NCBI RefSeq assembly: GCF_002102185.1
Contig: NZ_LQOW01000020.1
Span: 1 to 64,000, forward strand
DNA: 64,000 nt
Direction: 5' to 3'
DNA from: Mycobacterium fragae
Lineage (GTDB): Bacteria > Actinomycetota > Actinomycetes > Mycobacteriales > Mycobacteriaceae
Shown here piece after piece: positions 52,813-61,439 of the stretch. The position numbers and the translations under genes were made by a program. Within the stretch, counting starts at the first letter, position 1, and every line of letters begins with the position of its first letter. The notes under the pieces are model-generated. The model was not told where the DNA came from. It saw nothing but the letters and a program-made list of their open reading frames with translations, and did no database searches.

Positions 52813-53651
52813 GGGATCACCGCCGCAAGCCAGCGTTCGGGAAGCTCAGTCTGCAGGCTGTCGCTCGCGGTCCCGGTATAGCCATGCCACAGCTCAGCCA
52901 GGTTGAACCGGACGATGTAAAACCATTCCGGCTTCTGGTCCTGGCGGTCCCACGCCTCGTCCTCGGCCGCAAGGCTTTCGTAGGTGACCGCGGCGATCTC
53001 GCCGCTGACGCCCCGGATGTACTCCTGCGTGCGTGTATAGAACAGTGCCGGCAGCTCCCGCACGCGCACTTTGTCACCGACTCGAAACTTCGGGTCGCCC
53101 GCTCGGCCGGAAAACACCTGTGGGTCGCCGGTGCCGACCGCGTGGGTGTGGTGAAGGTTGCGTGTGACCTGAGAGCCGTCGCCCGCACACTTCGGGCTGG
53201 CGTCGAGGGTCTTTCCCTGCAGGCCGCCCTCATAGCGTTGCTTGACCTCAGCCAAGCGATCGGTCAGCTCACCGAGGGTGATGTGATGCTTGTCCACGAG
53301 GATCCGGGCGGCAGCCAAAAGCCAGCGGCCGTAGTAGGGAAGCCCCAAGTAGTTGGTACGGCCGATGTCGACGTTCTGAATGCGGCGCCGCTCCTCCGAC
53401 ACCCAGATCCCGCGCCACCCCAGCACCTCACACAAGACATAGGTGTTGTGCTCCCACATCTCATACTGCTTGTTCTCGAATTTTATGGGCGCATCCGGCT
53501 CGCCACCGACGTCGTGGGGGGTCTTCATGTATGCGAGGAAGCGCTCGTGGTCGATCAGATCCGGAGTCGGCGCGTCCGGGAGATCGGTGAATGCGGACTT
53601 CAGCCGGGCCATCAGGTCCAGATGGGAGACACGGTCGAAAGGAGTGGTCAT
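52809..53651 (-). CDS. Thiocyanate hydrolase beta+alpha-type subunit on one chain (nitrile hydratase beta fold)
   Basis: A 280-residue protein. The first half (about 42-140: PHDVGGEPDAPIKFE, GWRGIWVSEERRR, YLGLPYYGRWLLAAARILVD) corresponds to the thiocyanate hydrolase beta subunit. The second half (about 173-280: GTGDPQVFSGRAGDPKFRVGD, ALFYTRTQEYIRG, EWFYIVRF, LQTELPERWL) corresponds to its alpha subunit, which in T. thioparus is a separate polypeptide. Nitrile hydratase beta subunits are also single chains, so this arrangement may be ancestral. ATG 53651 was chosen at the start of the conserved N-terminus. First gene of the three-gene operon. Confidence 0.8.
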   Translation of the reverse strand: MTTPFDRVSHLDLMARLKSAFTDLPDAPTPDLIDHERFLAYMKTPHDVGGEPDAPIKFENKQYEMWEHNTYVLCEVLGWRGIWVSEERRRIQNVDIGRTNYLGLPYYGRWLLAAARILVDKHHITLGELTDRLAEVKQRYEGGLQGKTLDASPKCAGDGSQVTRNLHHTHAVGTGDPQVFSGRAGDPKFRVGDKVRVRELPALFYTRTQEYIRGVSGEIAAVTYESLAAEDEAWDRQDQKPEWFYIVRFNLAELWHGYTGTASDSLQTELPERWLAAVIP

Positions 53652-53661
53652 CTGGTGACCC

Positions 53662-53667
53662 AATCTA
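53662..53667 (-). promoter_or_regulatory. Candidate -10 element of the thiocyanate-hydrolase-like operon
   Basis: TAGATT (minus strand) lies 10 bases before the ATG at 53651; the RNA would start about 3-4 bases before it. No Shine-Dalgarno sequence of good quality is seen, which fits a nearly leaderless transcript. Confidence 0.4.
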
Positions 53668-53708
53668 TGCCCATCCGTGGGGCCGTTACGCGGATTCGAT
53701 TGAAATGT

Positions 53709-53734
53709 GGGCCCAGTGGGCCCTTGGCCCAAGG
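53709..53734. repeat. Palindrome cluster upstream of the thiocyanate-hydrolase-like operon
   Basis: GGGCCC occurs at 53709-53714 and 53718-53723, and overlapping them CCTTGG-C-CCAAGG spans 53722-53734. It lies between the stop of the DUF1214 gene (53739) and the operon promoter. It may be an operator or the terminator of the preceding transcript. Confidence 0.45.
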
Positions 53735-53738
53735 TGAT

Positions 53739-54854
53739 TCAAGCCGAGGTGCTGGCCACGCTCGTCGGGACCTCAGATACCTTGACCAGCCGCACCTCCG
53801 GTCGGGCCGGGACCTCGTCGGCAAGAAACCACCGGAAGGCGAGGTTGCCCCGCGGATAGTCAAGTGTGGTCAAGGAGTTGGGGTGCGCGGTCATGCCGCG
53901 CGAGACAACGATGGTCACCGAGCCGTCCGCGTTGAGCACCGCGCTGTGGCCGTTGACCGAGCTGCGCGCGTCGGTGACGCCGTGGGTGGCCATGAATTGG
54001 TTCCACACCACCAGGTTCCAGAACCGGCACGGCGGTGGCCTGTGGGTGATGACGAGGGCCTCGTCCTCGGCGAGCACAAAGCTGCCGTAGGAATAGCAGG
54101 CATCCCGCGCCGACCAGCCGAAGTTGGCGTCCGGCACCTGATACGGGTCGGCGAATTGATTGGCGGCATGCGCGATCTCGTGGCCGAGCGCGTGCGCGTC
54201 GTCGACGCGCGCTCCGACGGCCAGCGGAATGATCGAGAACATGGTGCGCAGCCAGGCGGCGCTGGCCTGTAGGGCCGCGGCGGTTGGGGCGTCCCCGCGC
54301 CGGATCGGCTCGGGCTCGTCGAGCGCCTCGATGCGCCAGGTGACCGGGCGACCGGTTAACGGGTCGGCCTGATAGTCGCGGGTCATCAGCACGGCCGCGT
54401 CGGGCGTCGGCCCGAGCTCGAACGAGAAGTTGCCGGCCGCGTCGAAGTCGACGTCGTCGTCGCGCAGGATCGCCACGATCCGGTCCGACCATGCGCCGGG
54501 CGAAGGCTCGTTGTAGGCGGTCAGCGAGAAGTAGACACTGTCGCCCCGGTTGCCGCTGATGCGATAGCGCCGCCGCGGGTCGACCGGGCAGATGCAGTAG
54601 TAGGCGTCGGTGTTGTCGCCTCCCCAGCGCCGGTCACGCCGGAAGGGCGTATTGACTTCGACAAAGATGGGCCTGCTGGGGTCAGCGAAGAGGTAAGTGT
54701 CGAAGGCCACGCCGAGAGTGGTCGCGAGCATCCGGTAGCCGTCGGCGACGTGCTGTGCGTCGGTGACGGCGCGCTCGCCTTCCAGGAAAGATCGATCCAG
54801 CCCGCGCAGGGTCTCCAGCAGCTCATGCCAGGCCGCCGTCGACTGGTGCGTCAT
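53739..54854 (-). CDS. DUF1214-domain protein
   Basis: A 371-residue protein. The C-terminal half has the DUF1214 pattern (FWNLVVWNQFMATHG, SVTIVVSRGMTAHPN, FRWFLADEVPARPEV) and the middle has SVYFSLTAYNEPSPGAW. The family has a jelly-roll-like fold and no defined activity; members often sit beside TetR and sulfotransferase genes in mycobacteria, as here. The ATG overlaps the TetR stop (ATGA). Confidence 0.82.
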   Translation of the reverse strand: MTHQSTAAWHELLETLRGLDRSFLEGERAVTDAQHVADGYRMLATTLGVAFDTYLFADPSRPIFVEVNTPFRRDRRWGGDNTDAYYCICPVDPRRRYRISGNRGDSVYFSLTAYNEPSPGAWSDRIVAILRDDDVDFDAAGNFSFELGPTPDAAVLMTRDYQADPLTGRPVTWRIEALDEPEPIRRGDAPTAAALQASAAWLRTMFSIIPLAVGARVDDAHALGHEIAHAANQFADPYQVPDANFGWSARDACYSYGSFVLAEDEALVITHRPPPCRFWNLVVWNQFMATHGVTDARSSVNGHSAVLNADGSVTIVVSRGMTAHPNSLTTLDYPRGNLAFRWFLADEVPARPEVRLVKVSEVPTSVASTSA

Positions 54855-55426
54855 GCTTCGATTCCTCTCGTGATGAGGGCGGCGGTGCGATCCACCCAGG
54901 TGTCGTCGAGTGCGTCGCCACGGGTGAGCAGCGCCAGAAACGTTGTGCCGGCGACGGCCTCGACCACCTCGGCGGCGGTGACATCGGGCCGCACTTCGCC
55001 CCGCGCTACCGCGTCGCGCAGCCGCTGCGACAGCCCGCGCGACAGGATGTCGCCGAAGCGCTCCAGCAGCGCGGAGTGCAGCGTGAGGTCGGCGGCCATC
55101 TCACCGACCAGGCCTGGCAGCGCGGCCCGGGCGGCCGGGGTGGTCAGCACGGCCACCGTGCGACGGACCATCTCACGCACGTCGCCGGCCAGCGACCCGG
55201 TGTCGGGCAGCGCGGTCGCGTCGCCGATCGGGAACACCGCCTCGTGCACCAGGTGCGCCTTGCCCGGCCAGCGTCGGTAGATCGCCGGTTTGCTGGTGCC
55301 GGCACGCCGGGCGATCGCGTCGACCGAGAGGTCCGCATAGCCGGTCTCGGCGAGCAGTTCGACGGTGGCCCGCAGGACCGCGCCGTCGATCCGCTTGTCG
55401 CGGGGTCGGCCAATTTCTGTCGTCAT
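54851..55426 (-). CDS. TetR-family regulator
   Basis: A 191-residue TetR protein. HTH segment RATVELLAETGYADLSVDAIARRAGTSKPAIYRRWPGK split over the first 55 residues, followed by a TetR_C-type ligand domain. It is divergent from the sulfotransferase gene with only 28 bases between the starts, so one bound dimer could control both directions, and it is coupled to the DUF1214 gene. Confidence 0.88.
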   Translation of the reverse strand: MTTEIGRPRDKRIDGAVLRATVELLAETGYADLSVDAIARRAGTSKPAIYRRWPGKAHLVHEAVFPIGDATALPDTGSLAGDVREMVRRTVAVLTTPAARAALPGLVGEMAADLTLHSALLERFGDILSRGLSQRLRDAVARGEVRPDVTAAEVVEAVAGTTFLALLTRGDALDDTWVDRTAALITRGIEA

Positions 55427-55454
55427 TACGGAACTCAAAGTAACATAAGTCGGC
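55427..55454. promoter_or_regulatory. Divergent control region, TetR / sulfotransferase
   Basis: Only 28 bases separate the two start codons. TAACAT at 55441-55446 can serve as a -10 element for the sulfotransferase GTG, 8 bases away. AAGT occurs twice (55438-55441 and 55447-55450), but no perfect palindrome is visible. The -35 regions must lie inside the opposite coding sequences. Confidence 0.4.
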
Positions 55455-56699
55455 GTGACCGACGCCGCAGCCCTGGTGCATCTGGACGATCTCGATGAGC
55501 CACGCTTCAGTGCCGAAGTCGAACCGATCCGCGAGTTGATGGCGGCGATGGCGCAGGACTGCCCGCTGGACGCCGAGGCATTGCACGCCAAGGCCATCGC
55601 CGAAACGGGACTTACCGATTTCGGGCCCGACGACTACCGGGGGCGTCTGGACGTTTACCTGGCGGCGCTGCGCGAGGTGGACGGGATGCATGGCCCGGGA
55701 ATCGTCAACTTCCACACGCAGCTGCTGCAATGGCTCAAGAACCGGCTACTGCTCAACGACCTGCTGGCGCGCCACCCTGAAATCCACGACATCGAGCTGG
55801 CGCCTCCGGTCGTAATCGCGGGCTTGCCGCGCACCGGCACCACACACCTGCACAACCTGCTTGCCGCGGCGCCGACGTTCCGCACCCTTCCTTATTGGGA
55901 AAGCGTCGAACCCTTTCCGCTGCCCGTCGAGGCCGGCATCGAGCCCGATCCGCGCCGGACCCGGATGAATGCGGCCGTCGAGTTCATGAATGCGACGATG
56001 CCGCACTTCCGGCTCATGCACGAGATGACCACCGACCACGTCCACGAGGAGATCCAGCTGCTGGCCAACGACTTCTCCTCGATGCTGTTCGAGACCCTCG
56101 CGCATGTGCCGCGCTGGCGCGACTACTACGTGGCACACGACCAGAGCCCGTCGTATCGGCACCTGGCCGTCCAGTTGAAGGCGCTGCAGTTTCTGCGCGG
56201 CGGGCGGCGTTGGCTGCTCAAGTCGCCCCAGCACCTCGAGCAGCTACCGGTGCTCGACGCCGTCTTCCCCGGGGTGATCGTGGTATGCACCCACCGCGAT
56301 CCGGTGCCGGTCGCGCTGTCGATGATCGCGATGATCGCCTACAGCGCACGGATGCACCGCTCCCCGGTGCCGGTGGCCGAGATCGCCGCCTCGTGGGTCG
56401 ACCGGCTGCAGCTGATGCTGGCCGCGCTGGTGCGCGACCGGGGCGTGATCCCGCCGGAGCGCTCCATCGACGTCCGGTTCGACGACTTCATGGCCGACGA
56501 GTCTGGCGTCGCCGAACGGGTCTACAACCTTGCGGGCGAGCCGCTGCCCGACGCGGCGCGCGCGGCGATGGCCGAATACCTGGCGGGTCACCAGCGCGGG
56601 CGGCTGGGCCAGATCGCGACATCGGCCGAGATGTTCGGGCTCGACGAGGACGACCTGCGGGCGCGCTTCAGCGGGTACTGCCAGCGCTTCTTGGCGTGA
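55455..56699 (+). CDS. Sulfotransferase family protein
   Basis: A 414-residue member of the large mycobacterial sulfotransferase family (type-3 P-loop). The PAPS 5'-phosphosulfate loop is IAGLPRTGTTHLHNLLAA (about 120-137), and the 3'-phosphate-binding region is WLLKSPQHLEQLPVLDAVFP ... CTHRDPVPVALS. It would transfer sulfate from PAPS to a hydroxyl group of an unknown acceptor. The start is GTG at 55455, nearly leaderless. Confidence 0.88.
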   Translation: MTDAAALVHLDDLDEPRFSAEVEPIRELMAAMAQDCPLDAEALHAKAIAETGLTDFGPDDYRGRLDVYLAALREVDGMHGPGIVNFHTQLLQWLKNRLLLNDLLARHPEIHDIELAPPVVIAGLPRTGTTHLHNLLAAAPTFRTLPYWESVEPFPLPVEAGIEPDPRRTRMNAAVEFMNATMPHFRLMHEMTTDHVHEEIQLLANDFSSMLFETLAHVPRWRDYYVAHDQSPSYRHLAVQLKALQFLRGGRRWLLKSPQHLEQLPVLDAVFPGVIVVCTHRDPVPVALSMIAMIAYSARMHRSPVPVAEIAASWVDRLQLMLAALVRDRGVIPPERSIDVRFDDFMADESGVAERVYNLAGEPLPDAARAAMAEYLAGHQRGRLGQIATSAEMFGLDEDDLRARFSGYCQRFLA

Positions 56700-56703
56700 A
56701 CGC

Positions 56704-57327
56704 CTAGATGCCCTCAGCCGGGTCGCCAGCGGGCGGCGCCGGCTCAGGCGGCGGGGGAGGCAATTCGTCTGCCACCGGCTCGACCGGAGCAGGCTCGGGC
56801 GCGGGCGGCGGGGGCGGCAGCTCGGGAGCGAGCGGCTCAGGGGCCACGGCGTCCACCAGAACTGCTCCTGGCGGTGGCGGCGGGGCCGCGTCTGCCGGCT
56901 CGGGTTCCACCGGCAAGTACATGTGATGGGTGAACTGCGGCTGATATGCGCCGCCGCCACCGATTTTCACGCCACCGCCTTCACCGCTGGAGACCGGAGT
57001 CCCATCGGGCAGGGTCACTGCGGTGTGGCCACCGTTCCAACCGATCACCAACGCGCCGGGCGCGGTTCCATATTGGAAGCCCCGCGCCAATAGCGCCGAT
57101 TCTTCATTTCCGGTGTTGAACCTACTTCCGAAAACTGGTCTATCAGTTGCCGCATTCGAGATCCAGGACGCGAGCCCCGAGCAGTCCGTGCCGGCCGGAG
57201 AATCGCCACCGGTGACATACGGCGTGCCTGAGACCTGCTGAACCAAGGTCATCAGCGTTGCTAAAACAAACACGGGCCGGGACACTAACAACAAGATCAG
57301 TAGGCAACCAAAATTTGTGGCAGCCAT
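56704..57327 (-). CDS. NlpC/P60-like exported protein with Pro-rich tail
   Basis: A 207-residue protein. It begins with a hydrophobic segment (CLLILLLVSRPVFVLATLM), then an NlpC/P60-type domain: GTPYVTGGDSPAGTDCSGL with the nucleophile Cys49, and WNGGHTAVTLPDG with His101. Residues 140-207 are a Pro/Ala/Glu tail (PPPPPAPEPAPVEP). Related to M. tuberculosis Rv0320/Rv1728c-type proteins; substrate probably peptidoglycan or a related amide. Starts at GTG 57330, ATG 57327 and ATG 57252 are possible, the last without the hydrophobic segment. Confidence 0.75.
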   Translation of the reverse strand: MAATNFGCLLILLLVSRPVFVLATLMTLVQQVSGTPYVTGGDSPAGTDCSGLASWISNAATDRPVFGSRFNTGNEESALLARGFQYGTAPGALVIGWNGGHTAVTLPDGTPVSSGEGGGVKIGGGGAYQPQFTHHMYLPVEPEPADAAPPPPPGAVLVDAVAPEPLAPELPPPPPAPEPAPVEPVADELPPPPPEPAPPAGDPAEGI

Positions 57328-57502
57328 CACTTTGCATGGGACACAATGAGCCTCGCAACAAATGCCGGTAAAAGACCTGGTAGATAAGGGTTTTCAGGCT
57401 CACTATTTGACGTGCGAAAGGTTAACTGGCTCCTTATTTTTGGCCTTGCGCATATTGAACGATATTGCGTGGCAATAACTTATGCGGCGTATTTGGTGGG
57501 AG

Positions 57503-59053
57503 TCATTCGGCCGGGGGCAATTGCCGTGTGGCATCAGCTGCACGTAATCGGCGTGGGTCATCTCGTTCGGTCAGGCCGCGCTCGGGCTGCCACGCACTCG
57601 GCGGCAATGAGAGGTCTTCGGCGTCCTCGCAATCGATGACCGCCTGGTGCGGTGAGGACGCATCGCCTGCTTCCTCCGCGCCGCTGTCCTCGACATGCAT
57701 GGTCACCGTGCGAGTGCGCTTGAGCGCGAAGGTGATCTCCTCCACCTCCTGGAACACCTTGCGCGCCGTACGCACCGGCTGGGTTGTCGCGTCGACTGCA
57801 CGGGCCACAAACGTCGGCACCAGTGGACGCAGCCAACGCGCCGCCGTCCTGCTGACATCCGGGATCGTCAGGCGTGGTTCGACCACCGCTGGCACATTTT
57901 CCGTCTCGACAACTTCGGCGTCCTCTGCGGCAGCGGGCAATTCGGCGGGCCCGCTGGCCCCGCGGTCGATCTCGGTCTGTGCCGCCACGGCCAGGCGGGC
58001 TTGAGCGAGTTGGTGTTCGGCCCACATGGTTTCGGCAGCCGCACGCACTTCGGCGCGCTTGACAGCGATCGCCGTCTCTGCCTCGAGCTCGACACGCTCG
58101 CGCTCGGCGCGGGCGGCGGCGTGGCGATCATGACTCGTCTCACCGCGCCAGAGCCTCAGTATCAACGGCAGCAGGCTGAGCAGCACGAAAAACCCGATTG
58201 TCAACAGCCGCAACAGGAGTGCGCCGCCACTGGCCAACGTGATGTCCTGCATGGCAACCCACCGTGCGCCCAGGCCGCGGTCGGTGTCCGACATCGCGCT
58301 GCGGCGAGCCTGGTCCAAAGCCTGCTGGTCGGTGTTGATTTGGGAGTCCAACCCAGCGGCCCGGCGATCGCGAGCGGCGACGGCGTTGTCCAGTTCCTGC
58401 TGCGACTCGGCGAGGAGCTCGTTGGCCGTCCGGGTTTCCGGCCCGACGCCGGGCACTCCGGTGATATGGGTCTGCGGGCAGGCCGGCGTTGGGTGGTATT
58501 CGCAGCGCGCGACAACCAGGGCCTCGTCACGATGGACGCGGGCGGTGTCGACGGCTTGGTCGAGCGCGCTGCGCGCGGCGCGAGTCTGCTGAAGGGTGGC
58601 CGACGCTTGCACGACCGTAGGCGCCGTGTCGGCGTCGCGGGCGGCTTGCTGCTCGAGGCGGTGGTCGATCGAGCCGGAGAACAGCACCAGCCCGGCGAAC
58701 TCGCCGACGACTACCCCGAGTGCTACGGCCACGGCGCCGCGTCCGGCGATCGCGCGTAGGCCGCCGGCCGACCCGGTGGCGATGGCACGGGCCGTCGCAC
58801 CGACCAACAGGCCCAGTACCAGGGTCAACGGCAGTACGCCCCAGACCGGCCAGTGTGCCGCTTGCGCGATGGCCAGGGTCGTCACCAACCAAGCCAGCGC
58901 GGCATCGAGGATCACGACCACCCCGACGAGGGCATGCGCGGACCGCTCGTGACGCTCGCCGAGTTCGCGGCGCTCTCCGCCGCCGACCCAGGTCAGCATG
59001 GCCTCGGTCGACGAGGCAAACGAGCGCGGTTCAGCTACTTTGTGGGCGCACAT
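57503..59053 (-). CDS. DUF4407 membrane protein
   Basis: A 516-residue membrane protein with three hydrophobic segments near the N-terminus (VVVILDAALAWLVTTLAIAQ, VLPLTLVLGLLVGATARAIA, VAVALGVVVGEFAGLVLF), a 140-residue extracytoplasmic coiled coil with two Cys (ARCEYHPTPACPQ), another membrane helix (about 270-290, LLLRLLTIGFFVLLSLLPLI) and a long cytoplasmic Ala/Glu/Arg coiled coil. This layout is DUF4407. Function unknown. GGAGGTG precedes the ATG. Confidence 0.82.
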   Translation of the reverse strand: MCAHKVAEPRSFASSTEAMLTWVGGGERRELGERHERSAHALVGVVVILDAALAWLVTTLAIAQAAHWPVWGVLPLTLVLGLLVGATARAIATGSAGGLRAIAGRGAVAVALGVVVGEFAGLVLFSGSIDHRLEQQAARDADTAPTVVQASATLQQTRAARSALDQAVDTARVHRDEALVVARCEYHPTPACPQTHITGVPGVGPETRTANELLAESQQELDNAVAARDRRAAGLDSQINTDQQALDQARRSAMSDTDRGLGARWVAMQDITLASGGALLLRLLTIGFFVLLSLLPLILRLWRGETSHDRHAAARAERERVELEAETAIAVKRAEVRAAAETMWAEHQLAQARLAVAAQTEIDRGASGPAELPAAAEDAEVVETENVPAVVEPRLTIPDVSRTAARWLRPLVPTFVARAVDATTQPVRTARKVFQEVEEITFALKRTRTVTMHVEDSGAEEAGDASSPHQAVIDCEDAEDLSLPPSAWQPERGLTERDDPRRLRAADATRQLPPAE

Positions 59054-59296
59054 GGACCGAAAAACACCTCCGGGTTCTGGTCGGCCTGGCAGGCTACGGC
59101 CGGGTTAGGAGACTTCACGGGCTTGTTCTGTGCTGCGGTTCGCGACGCAACCGGAATCGCCCAGCCCGGATCGCGCCGGTGCGACCGTGGAATTCTCTCA
59201 CAACCGCGACGCCCGGCCGCGTCGGCCGTCGCAGGTTTTCACACCGCGCGAAATGGGTAGCTTCACCCCAATTGACGACGGGCAAAGGAGCACGCT

Positions 59297-59644
59297 GTGA
59301 CGGTACGGCGGTTGGTTCTGGTGGCTGGTGCGGTGATCCTGGTCATCGGCATCATCGGCTTGTTGGTGCCGGTGAAGGTCTCGGACGCGAACGGTGGCAG
59401 TATCGGCTGCGGTAACGCGCTGGTATCCGATCTGTCCAGCGCGCGCGAAGCGAACAACAAGTCGGTGGCAAACGTTCCGATCCTCAATCAGATTGTCCCG
59501 CATACCGATTTCGTGGCCGAGTGTCAGTCGGCGCTCTCCAGTCGGCGGTCGTGGACCATCCCGGTGGCGGTGATCGGCGCGATCGCGGTGGTCGGCGCAT
59601 TCTTCGTGCGTCCAGGCCGAAGAGCCCCCGCAGGCGGTGTCTGA
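59297..59644 (+). CDS. Small membrane protein, two spans
   Basis: A 115-residue protein with membrane helices at about 5-25 (LVLVAGAVILVIGIIGLLV) and 87-105 (WTIPVAVIGAIAVVGAFFV). The loop has two Cys (SIGCGNALVSD and AECQSALSS) likely to form a disulfide outside the membrane. Resembles small conserved mycobacterial membrane proteins without function. GTG 59297 follows AAAGGAG. It converges on the topoisomerase gene. Confidence 0.8.
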   Translation: MTVRRLVLVAGAVILVIGIIGLLVPVKVSDANGGSIGCGNALVSDLSSAREANNKSVANVPILNQIVPHTDFVAECQSALSSRRSWTIPVAVIGAIAVVGAFFVRPGRRAPAGGV

Positions 59645-59666
59645 CAGTCGCTTTCGGAATCGACGA

Positions 59667-60692
59667 TCAGGTTCGGTCGACGCGTCTGATCATTCGCGCA
59701 GTGGCTCGCTCGACCAAATTCCGCCGCCCCAACGCCGTACGCTCACGTTTGGCCCGGCGCAGTGCCGGGGCGATGGTGATGCCCTGTTCGTAGGCCGACA
59801 CGACGCGAGGATCGACATAGGAGCTTCGAGCCACCGCCGGCGTGTTGCCCAATTCCTCGGCGACCGCACGCATCACGGCCGCTTCCTCCCGCCGCCGAGC
59901 GGTTTTCGACGTCGGCTCTCGCGCGCCCGCGAATTCCTCGGCGGCCAGCACGGTGCCGTGCCAAGTCCGCAAATCCTTAACGCTGTACTCCTCACCGACA
60001 AGCTCGCGGAACCGCGCGTTGAGGTCGTCGGCGCGGACCTCGCACCAACCATCTGACTTGCGGTAGACCAGCAACCGGGGGATCCGCGTTTCGGCCCGCA
60101 ACAGCGATCGCACAGCTCGCACCACCAGTGGATCGTCCAGCGAGACCGTCCGGCGCACTCCGCTTTTGGCGGGATAGTCGAACTCCACACAGTCGCGACG
60201 CAAGCGAACGTGGTCACGCAGCAGAGTGGCCAATCCGAAGCTGCCGTTCTCCTGCGCGTACTCCTCGCCACCGGCGCGGAAATAGCCCTGATCGATCAAG
60301 TACTGGGCCACCGCGAGCACCCGATCGCGCTGTAATCCGCGCGCACGCAGGTCTGCCAGGAGCCCGGCCCTCCAGTCCGGCAGGCGCTTGGCCAGGCTCA
60401 GGGTCCGGTCGTATTTCTCCTCGGCCCGTTCGGTCTGCCATCGCTCGTGATAGAGATACTGACGCCGACCCGCTGCGTCCGTGCCGACCGCCTGAATGTG
60501 ACCGTTGGGGTACGGGCAAATCCACACGTTCTTCCACGCCGGGGGTATCACCAGCGCCTCGATCCGCTCCAGCGTCTCGGCATCGCGCACGGGTTCCTGC
60601 CGGGACCCCACATTTGAGACATAGCAAAAGCCCCGACCACGTCGAAGGCGCCGAAATCCTTGGCCGCCGACGGTACTCCTGCGCAGCCTCAT
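59667..60692 (-). CDS. DNA topoisomerase IB (poxvirus type)
   Basis: A 341-residue type IB topoisomerase. N-terminal LVIPPAWKNVWICPYPNGHIQAVGTD and RRQYLYHERW contact DNA. The catalytic domain has TLLRDHVRLRRD, RRTVSLDD, LRTWHGTVLAAEEF and the active-site Tyr in RSSYVDPRVVSAYEQG. It relaxes supercoils by a 3'-phosphotyrosine intermediate. To my knowledge such enzymes occur in environmental mycobacteria but not in M. tuberculosis. ATG 60692 was chosen over one 6 codons upstream; a 25-residue Arg/Gly-rich N-terminus precedes the core. Confidence 0.9.
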   Translation of the reverse strand: MRLRRSTVGGQGFRRLRRGRGFCYVSNVGSRQEPVRDAETLERIEALVIPPAWKNVWICPYPNGHIQAVGTDAAGRRQYLYHERWQTERAEEKYDRTLSLAKRLPDWRAGLLADLRARGLQRDRVLAVAQYLIDQGYFRAGGEEYAQENGSFGLATLLRDHVRLRRDCVEFDYPAKSGVRRTVSLDDPLVVRAVRSLLRAETRIPRLLVYRKSDGWCEVRADDLNARFRELVGEEYSVKDLRTWHGTVLAAEEFAGAREPTSKTARRREEAAVMRAVAEELGNTPAVARSSYVDPRVVSAYEQGITIAPALRRAKRERTALGRRNLVERATARMIRRVDRT

Positions 60693-60833
60693 TGCGGTGC
60701 CTGGAAGCATCGAATACTCACCGCACGGGTTTACCCAAGGCGGATTCGCGCAACACCACGGGCACGAGCGGTTCGGGCCGACACAAACGGATCAGCCCCG
60801 GTGTCGGCAACGGACGTGAGACGGTATCAACTT

Positions 60834-61397
60834 ATGCAGAGCTACGACTACGTGAGCTACGAGGATTTCGGACGGCGCTTCTTCGAGGTGGCCGTGACCG
60901 AGGATCGGGTCGGTGCCGCCTTCGCCGCGATCGCCGGAAACCAGTTCGAGATGGCTCCCATCGGCCAGGGGCCGGGCAAGATCGCGAAGGTCAGCGCGAA
61001 GGTAGCCATTCAGGACCCACAGGTCACCCGCAAGATCGGCGAAAGCATCACGTTCGATATCCACGTCCCACTCGCCATCGACCTGCTCGTCGACCTACGG
61101 CTGGACAAGCAGCGGTTCAACGTCGACGGCGACATCGCGCTACGAGCCACGGCGCGCGCCGCGGAACCCCTCTTGGTGATCGTCGCGGTGGAGAAACCGC
61201 GGCCTTCGGACATCACCGTCCACGTGTCGTCGAAGTCCATCCGTGGCGAGGTGTTGCGCATCATCGCCGGAGTCGACGGCGAGATCCGGCGTTTCATCGC
61301 GCAGTACGTCGCCGACGAAATCGACACGCCGGAATCGCAAGCGGCCCAGGTCATCAATGTGGCCGAGCACCTCGATACCGGCTGGACCGGCGGCTGA
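60834..61397 (+). CDS. Conserved mycobacterial protein, possible polyketide-cyclase/lipid-binding-like
   Basis: A 187-residue protein with MQSYDYVSYEDFGRRFFEVAVTE at the start and repeated beta-strand pattern (ITFDIHVPLAIDLLVDLRLD, FNVDGDIALRATARAAEPLL, ITVHVSSKSIRGEVLRIIAG). It closely matches conserved mycobacterial proteins without assigned function. ATG 60834 was chosen because the conserved region starts there; the frame is open upstream. Divergent from the topoisomerase gene with 141 bases between starts. Confidence 0.78.
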   Translation: MQSYDYVSYEDFGRRFFEVAVTEDRVGAAFAAIAGNQFEMAPIGQGPGKIAKVSAKVAIQDPQVTRKIGESITFDIHVPLAIDLLVDLRLDKQRFNVDGDIALRATARAAEPLLVIVAVEKPRPSDITVHVSSKSIRGEVLRIIAGVDGEIRRFIAQYVADEIDTPESQAAQVINVAEHLDTGWTGG

Positions 61398-61439
61398 GTA
61401 CCGGTTTACCGGGTCGTCGCATCCGGGTAGAGATACCAG

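Noticed and set aside
57412..57639. 75-codon frame with a hydrophobic start at the end of the DUF4407 gene
   Set aside because: More than half overlaps the DUF4407 coding sequence antisense, and it has no ribosome binding site.
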